Source of the DNA: Syntrophomonas sp. UBA5432
GTDB taxonomy: Bacteria > Bacillota > Syntrophomonadia > Syntrophomonadales > Syntrophomonadaceae
Direction of reading: 5' to 3'
Assembly (NCBI GenBank): GCA_002424365.1
Contig: DIRQ01000065.1
Span: 1-7,529 of the forward strand
DNA length: 7,529 nt
Positions 1 through 4,211 of this stretch are shown here, in pieces (the first letter of the stretch is position 1; every line of letters begins with the position of its first letter). The translations under genes and the position numbers were made by a program. The notes beneath the pieces were generated by a model. That model saw only the letters and a list, made by a program, of their open reading frames with translations. It was not told where the DNA came from and ran no database searches.

Positions 1-473
1 GATGCGGAGCCGACAGTCGAGAAGCCTACCAGCATTTTCCCATCTTTCACCTGAAGACCCAGAGGCTCACCATAATGCATGGTTCCGAGAGAAATATTAA
101 ACATATCTCCATTGATACCCGCCACGACATTACGCCCTTTACCTTGCTCTTCTGCAATTTGGCTGGAAACTGTGCCGAGTTTCAACACCTTATCATTGGC
201 TTTGCCGGAAATAGCCTGTACGGTGGGATCACTTAAATCTGCGGTGATGATATACTCACGCTCACGCTGACCGGTACCTTGATAATCGTTGTAGTTGTTG
301 GCCTGAAAAAAGATTCCCCGGGCAATCTTATGATTGTAAAGCTGCTGCAAATTAGTGTTTTGATCTGCTGCCATAGATTCGTTAATCAGTATGAATGGCA
401 TAATCAAAACAACTGCCAGCATGACTGCTATGTATTTCCTGGCTCTCCCTGATTGTGAACGCTTCCTGGTCAT
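1..473 (-). CDS. Phosphodiester glycosidase (NAGPA-domain) secreted protein, 3' end cut by window edge
   Basis: The ATG at 473-471 follows the SD GAGGTG (480-485) by 6 nt, and the frame stays open for 157 codons to the left edge, so the C-terminal part is missing. Residues 1-36 form a signal peptide: a basic start (MTRKRSQSGRARK), a hydrophobic core at about 15-30, and a likely cut near SMAA-D. The mature part contains VAGINGDMFN (117-126) and GEPLGLQVKDGKML (135-148). These are typical of the NAGPA/phosphodiester glycosidase family, the fold of mammalian N-acetylglucosamine-1-phosphodiester glycosidase and of bacterial proteins often labelled exopolysaccharide biosynthesis protein. Family knowledge suggests hydrolysis of a sugar phosphodiester at the cell surface; the natural substrate cannot be read here. 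It is the last gene of a leftward series of exported proteins, 122 nt after the NHL-like gene, with no convincing promoter or terminator seen in that gap. The missing part may carry wall-binding domains, which I cannot see. Confidence 0.85.
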   Translation of the reverse strand, partial: MTRKRSQSGRARKYIAVMLAVVLIMPFILINESMAADQNTNLQQLYNHKIARGIFFQANNYNDYQGTGQREREYIITADLSDPTVQAISGKANDKVLKLGTVSSQIAEEQGKGRNVVAGINGDMFNISLGTMHYGEPLGLQVKDGKMLVGFSTVGSA

Positions 474-595
474 TATTTACACCTCGCATTTAGCCTTATT
501 AAACCAGCATCTGTGGTCAATAATAGGTCGACCCATACAAGCATGTTTTGGGCTACGCTTATTAGCCTTTCTCTGATTCCTGGTAATTTACATAA

Positions 596-1765
596 TTAGT
601 GGCTATTATTACATACGCGTTTACGGACATGGGCTTGCACCTCTTCTAATTTTGACGTCTGCCAGGCTATTCCCTCAATAAAGCCATTGGTATTTTCAAG
701 CTTTTTGCTGATATAGTTATCTCCTGCAGAACTTACTATATTAATAATTTGATACCGCACATCCGAACAGTTCTCGTGAATATCCAGTAGTATTTCCCGG
801 GTTTTCTTTACCGGATCGATACGATAAATCCTTCTGTCGAAATCAAATCCTGTATATTCAGATACATAAATCCTGCCCTGTTTGTCCAGGCCCAGGTATT
901 CCCGGGCAGAGTCCATTTCATAGTCCACATTCAGGCCATCCAGCATTTCATCGCTTTTAACGTCAAATATCTGGATTTGTTCTGAATAAGTGGCGGAGGA
1001 TAAGATTTTAATGGCTTTTCCATCTTCACTTTCAAAATAAATAGGAGCTTCTTTTTTCAGTAATCGCCCTTCGCTGTCATATACCTGTGTAATTTCGGGA
1101 ACCTCGTTTCTGCTATAATACAAGGTCAGATTTTGGGATGGAGTAACCTCTAATTGGTTAACTATAACATCCAGATCATATTCGCCTTTCACTCCTTCGG
1201 GAACAATCTTGCGGATGAATTTCCCATTGAAATCAAACTTCTTGATAATGCGCGGGCCATGCATAAAGTAGATCCCTTCGCTGTCTACGGCGAATTCCTC
1301 GGTTCCACCCAACTCCTCTTCTTGGTCGCCTTTTTTAATCTTAATGGCCTTCAAGAAATTGCCTTTTTTATCGTATACAACGACTTTGTTGGGGCATGTG
1401 TCTGAAATATAAATGTTCTCTTCACCGTCAACATAAATCCACTTGGGATGTTCATGCAGACCTTCATGTGCTTCATAGGTCAGTTCTTCCGGCTTGATTT
1501 CATCCTGCAAGGTTTCGAAATTCGGTTCATTCAGGACCAGTAGGGGAATTTCCACAACTACGTTTTCTTTATAGCTGGGGGTTTTATTGATGGCCTCATT
1601 GACCTTGATGGTCTTTTCCTCATTGCGGTTAAGCTCGTCATTGATCTCTACCTTTTTCATAATACTGTCAGCTAGGCCGGGAATTTGCATAACAGCAAAG
1701 ACTTCCATACATAAGAATCCAACAATAATGGCCGCCACAGTTGTTTTTTTGCCAAGTATTTTCAT
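596..1765 (-). CDS. Exported NHL/beta-propeller-like protein
   Basis: This is a 389-residue protein with an N-terminal hydrophobic segment (about residues 8-26, TTVAAIIVGFLCMEVFAVM) that acts as a signal peptide or membrane anchor. Several blade-like repeats follow, of the type hydrophobic-x-VD-x-x-x-NIYI-x-D then VYDKKGNFLKAI; examples are HPKWIYVDGEENIYISD, FAVDSEGIYF with FDFNGKFIRKI, VYDSEGRLLKK, and LGLDKQGRIYVSE. This pattern fits NHL or related six-bladed propellers, which bind proteins, ligands or wall polymers; no catalytic residues are recognisable. I chose the ATG at 1765 over the GTG at 1774 because that GTG lies inside the SD (GAGGTG, 1772-1777), leaving the usual 6-nt spacer. 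The gene follows the hydrolase ORF by 54 nt and is probably co-transcribed with it. After GFIEGIAWQTSK the protein has an 18-residue basic tail. A remnant of the same C-terminal region lies at 3510-3545 and stops exactly after PSK. The specific role is unknown. Confidence 0.75.
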   Translation of the reverse strand: MKILGKKTTVAAIIVGFLCMEVFAVMQIPGLADSIMKKVEINDELNRNEEKTIKVNEAINKTPSYKENVVVEIPLLVLNEPNFETLQDEIKPEELTYEAHEGLHEHPKWIYVDGEENIYISDTCPNKVVVYDKKGNFLKAIKIKKGDQEEELGGTEEFAVDSEGIYFMHGPRIIKKFDFNGKFIRKIVPEGVKGEYDLDVIVNQLEVTPSQNLTLYYSRNEVPEITQVYDSEGRLLKKEAPIYFESEDGKAIKILSSATYSEQIQIFDVKSDEMLDGLNVDYEMDSAREYLGLDKQGRIYVSEYTGFDFDRRIYRIDPVKKTREILLDIHENCSDVRYQIINIVSSAGDNYISKKLENTNGFIEGIAWQTSKLEEVQAHVRKRVCNNSH

Positions 1766-1819
1766 CCTCTTCACCTCAAACTTTCTTTCGCCAGATTTTA
1801 AAATTATTAGAATACTGAT

Positions 1820-2398
1820 TTACCGGACGCAGTGATGTTTCATGGCACCTGCGGCCGTAATTAGTTTAGCGGGCATGAAAAAAGCATGAATAATCTTGAC
1901 ATTATCAACTGTCTGGGTGCCGCTATATGGCACATGGCTTACCAGCATAACATGGGTTGCTTCACCGGAAGCCGGGTAGGTGACCACATCACCGATTTTA
2001 ATATTTCCGAAGGACACCGGGTCACATCGGGAAGTATTGGCCCACCAGCTGGCCGGCACTTCATTGCCCCAGGTATTAAAAGCACCGTTCCCGATATTGG
2101 CAATATCATAACCGGCATAATACTGGGCTCTTTGCACCAGTCCGCTGCAGTCGATTCCCGCCCACTTGGTGGGGTTGTTGTAGGCGGGGCCTCCTGCCCA
2201 AGAGGTGGTGCCATATAAGCCCAGACCGTATTTCTTAACCGTAGAAATATTGGGGCTGTAGGGATTATTGTTGTAGCTTCCTCCGGTAAAAGTGAACTGG
2301 TTGGTCCACACGGTGTTGCTCACTCCGGCCGAGGTATTTGCAGAAAGTTTCTGCCCGAAGTGAGCGGTGGTGTCTTTGTTGGCCCAGCTATAAGCCAC
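1820..2398 (-). CDS. NlpC/P60-like cell-wall hydrolase domain, severed from its secretion signal by an in-frame TAG
   Basis: This 192-codon stretch, counted from a GTG at 2398, carries the NlpC/P60-type motif GIDCSGLVQR with the candidate nucleophile Cys84. Candidate His149 is in ATHVMLVSH and His171 is in IIHAF, which would complete a Cys-His-His papain-like site. Such enzymes cut peptidoglycan stem peptides or act as amidases. The stretch has no signal peptide of its own and the GTG has no properly spaced SD. The frame is open upstream to a TAG at 2449-2447, in the same frame as the secreted PPC-domain protein at 2447-2950. The 16 codons between TAG and GTG read as sensible protein (YNTSWQGRWSGDKKPG). 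I infer that both parts were one secreted protein of about 376 residues and that this half is a pseudogene portion or is reached only by readthrough. It ends 54 nt before the NHL-like gene. The TAA after KHHCVR may or may not be the ancestral end. Confidence 0.7.
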   Translation of the reverse strand: MAYSWANKDTTAHFGQKLSANTSAGVSNTVWTNQFTFTGGSYNNNPYSPNISTVKKYGLGLYGTTSWAGGPAYNNPTKWAGIDCSGLVQRAQYYAGYDIANIGNGAFNTWGNEVPASWWANTSRCDPVSFGNIKIGDVVTYPASGEATHVMLVSHVPYSGTQTVDNVKIIHAFFMPAKLITAAGAMKHHCVR

Positions 2399-2446
2399 TC
2401 CCGGCTTTTTGTCTCCAGACCACCGCCCCTGCCAGGATGTATTATA

Positions 2447-2456
2447 CTACGCGTAG
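2447..2456. other. 10-bp palindrome CTACGCGTAG carrying the amber codon
   Basis: The sequence CTACGCGTAG is a perfect palindrome. On the minus strand it reads TAC GCG TAG, so its last triplet is the in-frame stop separating the PPC part from the NlpC/P60 part. Removing GCG TAG would join TYTY-like coding sequence directly to YNTSW. This makes a 6-bp insertion or a local substitution a plausible origin, but that is inference. Confidence 0.55.
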
Positions 2457-2950
2457 GTATAAGCGTCCCGCACCGCCTTAATAGCTTTGTCCGGTGAATT
2501 CTGGGCCTTTAAAGTGTATGAGGCGGAGGAGCTATAACTCCCGCTTACGCCTATCACCTTCAAGTAAACTTTGCCAATATTTTGCGTACTGATATTAACG
2601 TAATAATCCTCTGAGTAACCGGTTCCTTTGGTTCCCTTGCCTATCTCAACCAGATCTTTGTCATAAGCATAGACATCATAGTTCTTACCGGAAGGAACGG
2701 TTAATGTTACCCGGATTCGTGACGGCCTGGTCACCCCCGTAAAATAAAACCAGTCAATATCTCCTGATGGATTAATATATTCTGTTGTTGATAAAGAAGA
2801 ACCATCACCACCCAGGCTTCCCATATTGGTAGCGGTAGATGATGTATTGCCCGCATCTGCAGCGAAAGCAGGTTTTCCTGGAATACTCAGCATGCTTGCC
2901 GCAATCATACATAGTACGATTAAGCTTATTGATACTTTCTTACGAAACAT
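2447..2950 (-). CDS. Secreted PPC-domain protein, N-terminal half of an interrupted wall hydrolase
   Basis: The start is the ATG at 2950, 5 nt after GAGGTG (2956-2961). Residues 1-30 are a classical signal peptide (MFRKKVSISLIVLC, then a cut after KPAFA). Residues 38-150 resemble the bacterial pre-peptidase C-terminal (PPC) beta-sandwich: GDIDWFYFTGV (63-73), IRVTLTVPSGKNYDVYAYD (79-97), a GYSEDYYVNIST edge, KVYLKVIGVSG, and SYTLKAQ. PPC domains are non-catalytic modules found beside secreted hydrolases. The frame ends with AIKAVRDAYTYA and a TAG inside a palindrome, and the same frame then continues into the NlpC/P60 catalytic region at 1820-2446. Alone, this product would be a secreted binding domain lacking its enzyme. 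It follows the small secreted protein gene by 91 nt on the same strand. A nonsense mutation, a sequencing error or amber readthrough would all give this picture. Confidence 0.72.
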   Translation of the reverse strand: MFRKKVSISLIVLCMIAASMLSIPGKPAFAADAGNTSSTATNMGSLGGDGSSLSTTEYINPSGDIDWFYFTGVTRPSRIRVTLTVPSGKNYDVYAYDKDLVEIGKGTKGTGYSEDYYVNISTQNIGKVYLKVIGVSGSYSSSASYTLKAQNSPDKAIKAVRDAYTYA

Positions 2951-3041
2951 AAAATCACCTCAGTTTTTAAATAATATCTGGTTCAGGTTTACCCAGTTTA
3001 ACTCTGCCGACGAGCCCCAAGCACGATAACTATTTATTTAG

Positions 3042-3479
3042 CTAGCTGCAATACTTTTCCACAGATTTACTCACGTTTTCTCCGCTACCGCCTTTATACA
3101 CCGTAGCATTAATCATAAGTCGGTACGTATAACCGCAGGTAACATTATAACTGTCGTTGAAAGTTAATGTTGAACCATTAGCAGACAGACCTGCCCAGGT
3201 CTTTACGTTGGTGTAAGTTCCATTAGTATTTTTACGTTGAAGTTTTACGGTAGCGGTAATTCTTGAAGTTCCAGTTTTTCCGATTACCATGGCACTGCAA
3301 TCGGCGCGGGTTCCGGAAAAACCTAAATCTAGATGAATACTCTCGGTGTTTGTCCAGCAGGGAGTAATTATATTATCCGAAATAGTACGTTGACCTGACG
3401 GTTCCGCTGCAAAAACATTTATGCTGGCGATACATATCATCATCAACGCCAGCATAATAATAACGATTGAGATAAACAT
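3042..3479 (-). CDS. Small secreted beta-sandwich-like protein, start uncertain
   Basis: This reads as 145 residues from the ATG at 3479. A strongly hydrophobic segment (SIVIIMLALMMICIASINVFAA) forms a signal peptide cut near FAA-EPS. The mature protein alternates beta-strand-like stretches (ITATVKLQRKNTNGTYTNV, STLTFNDSYNVTCGYTYRL) and has four cysteines, consistent with a small disulfide-stabilised Ig-like fold. From memory it resembles small hypothetical secreted proteins common in Clostridia (DUF6147-like), but I could not check this. The listed ATG has no SD and no Lys/Arg after the initiator. In frame upstream lie the codons ATA AAT ACC AAA ATT TGT AGT AAA, which would give a proper basic signal-peptide start (xNTKICSK) if the ATA were ATG. 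The in-frame stop before that (3512-3510) is the end of a gene remnant. The start may therefore be damaged or non-canonical. It is the first gene of the leftward exported series. Confidence 0.65.
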   Translation of the reverse strand: MFISIVIIMLALMMICIASINVFAAEPSGQRTISDNIITPCWTNTESIHLDLGFSGTRADCSAMVIGKTGTSRITATVKLQRKNTNGTYTNVKTWAGLSANGSTLTFNDSYNVTCGYTYRLMINATVYKGGSGENVSKSVEKYCS

Positions 3480-3509
3480 TTTACTACAAATTTTGGTATT
3501 TATTCTAAA

Positions 3510-3545
3510 TTATTTTGACGGCTGCCAAGCTATTCCCTTAAAAAC
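3510..3545 (-). pseudogene. Remnant matching the C-terminus of the NHL-like gene
   Basis: On the minus strand this reads VFKGIAWQPSK followed by TAA, closely matching GFIEGIAWQTSK near the end of the 596-1765 protein. At DNA level 3512-3538 matches 649-675 at 25 of 27 positions. A stop lies directly upstream (3548-3546), so no longer gene survives. I read it as the 3' scrap of a lost paralogue or of a partial duplication that once lay upstream of the small secreted gene. Confidence 0.5.
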
Positions 3546-3552
3546 TTATAAA

Positions 3553-3711
3553 TCAAACCTTTAAGTATTTCCCTCTTTTTTGCGTTCTAGGTATGGTCAT
3601 CTCATGCAGATAAACCGGCACCTGCATTTTACGCTGAAGCCATGCGGCCATTCCGCAATGGTCGTTCCCAAAAGAGAACATGCACCCCGCCCAGTCGTGA
3701 TATCTCTGTAT
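3553..3711 (-). pseudogene. Remnant of a metallo-beta-lactamase-fold protein
   Basis: An open frame of about 52 codons lies between a stop at 3714-3712 and the TGA at 3555-3553. It contains FSFGNDHCGMAAWLQRK followed by MQVPVYLHEM. This matches the pattern around motif 1 of metallo-beta-lactamase-fold hydrolases, where HxHxDH is followed by xGMAGWLQ and then PVYxH. The first two His positions appear replaced (S and G in SFGNDH), which would remove metal ligands. The motif normally lies some 60 residues into the protein and over 100 residues normally follow; both are missing. The frame has no properly spaced SD. It is best read as a decayed fragment, next to another remnant. I recognised the family by eye only. 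Confidence 0.4.
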
Positions 3712-3755
3712 TTACTACTGTTCAACATTATGATACCCCCTGTTTGGTTGTTCCG

Positions 3756-3784
3756 TTGACGTATAATTATTCACATGTTATTAT
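3756..3784 (+). promoter_or_regulatory. Strong sigma-A-type promoter for the antisense RNA of toxin copy 1
   Basis: The -35 is TTGACG (3756-3761), followed by a 17-nt spacer and the -10 TATTAT (3779-3784), with a TG extension one base before the -10. It points rightward into the 3' end of the minus-strand toxin gene, with a start expected near 3791. No rightward protein gene follows before the hairpin at 3841, so the expected product is a short RNA. The element is arranged like the toxin-2 promoter at 6632-6661. Confidence 0.65.
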
Positions 3785-3790
3785 ACAATT

Positions 3791-3878
3791 AATAAAGGAG
3801 TTGCCGCTTTTGGCTTGGCGGCTAGTCCGAAATCTTTCCAGAAACCGCCTTACTCAAAAGGCGGTTTCGTTATTTTCT
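3791..3878 (+). ncRNA. Predicted antisense RNA antitoxin of a type I toxin-antitoxin locus
   Basis: The expected transcript runs from the promoter at 3756-3784 to the hairpin plus T-rich tail at 3841-3878, about 88 nt. It lies opposite the 3' untranslated end and stop codon of toxin copy 1, the arrangement known for txpA/ratA and bsr-type loci, where 3' overlaps silence the toxin mRNA. The RNA begins with AAAGGAGTTGCCG and a GCCGC/GCGGC stem (3803-3807 with 3818-3822). On the minus strand that stem, followed by a T-rich stretch, could also end the toxin mRNA. It encodes no obvious protein. Confidence 0.55.
3841..3878 (+). terminator. Hairpin terminator shared by the antisense RNA and toxin copy 1
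   Basis: The arms GAAACCGCCTT (3841-3851) and AAGGCGGTTTC (3858-3868) form a perfect 11-bp stem with a 6-nt loop, followed on the plus strand by GTTATTTTCT. The T-rich side makes it a better rightward terminator, but it also folds in the leftward toxin mRNA just after the stop codon. The equivalent hairpin in copy 2 has different paired bases but the same pairing. Confidence 0.6.
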
Positions 3879-3950
3879 GAACATTATGCACAGAGAAATA
3901 ATTCCCACAATTACCAGGCAGAATTGGAACAATTCGCTATATGTAATCAT
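3870..3950 (-). CDS. Holin-like type I toxin peptide, copy 1
   Basis: This encodes a 26-residue peptide starting MITYSELFQFCLVIVG and ending IMFRK. It has a short polar start, one hydrophobic membrane segment and a basic tail. This is the build of the putative holin-like toxin (Hol_Tox) family related to TxpA/BsrG-type type I toxins, small peptides that insert in the membrane and are lethal when overproduced. The ATG at 3950 lies 6 nt after GAGGTG; the ATG at 3956 is too close to the SD. The SD is predicted to be sealed in a hairpin (3956-3979), and an antisense RNA is predicted over the 3' end, so both translation and RNA level would be restrained. A -10-like TATGTT (minus strand, 4020-4015) lies upstream but no good -35 is seen. 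A near-identical copy lies at 6494-6568. Recognition is by sequence pattern and locus layout. Confidence 0.72.
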   Translation of the reverse strand: MITYSELFQFCLVIVGIISLCIMFRK

Positions 3951-3955
3951 AGGCA

Positions 3956-3979
3956 TCACCTCCCCTCACGGGAAAGTGA
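3956..3979 (-). promoter_or_regulatory. SD-sequestering hairpin of toxin copy 1
   Basis: In the minus-strand RNA the arms UCACUUUCCC and GGGGAGGUGA pair over 10 bp (two G-U pairs) around a GUGA tetraloop, which is a GNRA type. The 3' arm is the toxin SD itself. Ribosome access should need unfolding or partial decay, a known strategy in type I toxin mRNAs. The structure is retained in copy 2 with a different GNRA loop. Confidence 0.65.
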
Positions 3980-3985
3980 CCAACC

Positions 3986-4020
3986 GCCAAACGGCAACTC
4001 CGTTATCTTTTTTTAACATA
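3986..4020 (-). promoter_or_regulatory. Toxin copy 1 promoter -10 and leader start
   Basis: TATGTT (4020-4015) followed by an A-rich stretch and GGAGTTGCCG matches the copy 2 promoter and leader. A small GCC/GGC hairpin (3986-3995) would sit near the 5' end of the mRNA. Unlike copy 2 there is no -35-like hexamer at 16-19 nt; the nearest, TTGCAG, is 22 nt away. A weak toxin promoter is therefore inferred. Confidence 0.35.
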
Positions 4021-4082
4021 ATGTGCAATTCATCCACCACTGCTGCAAGATACACAAATATAAACCGTAAAGGATTTATAGG

Positions 4083-4166
4083 ATGCCAATTCAAGAGGCG
4101 TTTACATTAATGGGATTTTATTCAGGCCTATTGCCAGATAGTCTAACTGCAAATCAGCAAAAGTAA
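4083..4166 (+). CDS. Possible small peptide upstream of the copper-amine-oxidase-domain gene
   Basis: An ATG at 4083 opens 27 codons beginning MPIQEAFTLMGFYSGLL and ending NQQK. The start loosely recalls other holin-like toxin peptides (M-x-x-x-EAL-x-LM), but the second half is not hydrophobic. The only SD-like sequence (AAAGG) is about 9 nt upstream. It ends 45 nt before the 4212 gene and could be a leader peptide, a decayed toxin or chance. Weakly supported. Confidence 0.2.
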   Translation: MPIQEAFTLMGFYSGLLPDSLTANQQK

Positions 4167-4211
4167 TCGCCTAAACCTCTACTACAAATAATTGAGGAAG
4201 GAAGGGTAATA

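Larger units (their letters stand above)
3841..4020 (-). repeat. Direct repeat unit A (toxin locus copy 1)
   Basis: This is the hairpin-toxin-leader unit repeated in the same orientation at 6457-6637. The strongest identity runs across the 5' part of the toxin codons (MITYSELFQFCLVIV), the SD hairpin and the GGAGTTGCCGTTTGGCGGT leader. Divergence is highest in the terminator stem and in the codons for the peptide tail. Confidence 0.8.

Noticed and set aside
486..595. Short inverted repeat GGCTA/TAGCC between the NHL-like gene and the glycosidase gene
   Set aside because: A 5-bp stem with no T-run is too weak to call a terminator, and no promoter of acceptable spacing was found in this gap.
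562..630. 22-codon minus-strand frame starting MSVNAY with GAGGTG 7 nt upstream, overlapping the end of the NHL-like gene
   Set aside because: The SD and ATG fall inside coding sequence, the peptide has no recognisable pattern, and it stops in the gap before the glycosidase gene. Probably chance.
1886..2218. Long frames on the strand opposite to, or in other frames within, the secreted-protein and hydrolase genes
   Set aside because: They are overlaps of better-supported genes, lack SDs and domain patterns, and read as biased shadow translations.
2447..2449. TAG as a pyrrolysine codon
   Set aside because: No pyl genes are visible in the window and TAG serves as a normal stop for neighbouring genes. 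Kept only as an alternative in the findings.
3597..3728. 43-codon minus-strand frame starting MLNSSK behind AGGGGGT at 6 nt
   Set aside because: Most of it overlaps the metallo-beta-lactamase remnant in another frame and its sequence (Cys/Arg-rich end) looks like out-of-frame translation. It may be the old start region of that gene after deletions.
3791..4020. CRISPR array or insertion sequence as explanation for the repeated blocks
   Set aside because: There are only two long units, each with a small gene inside, no regular spacers, no transposase and no terminal inverted repeats with target duplications.
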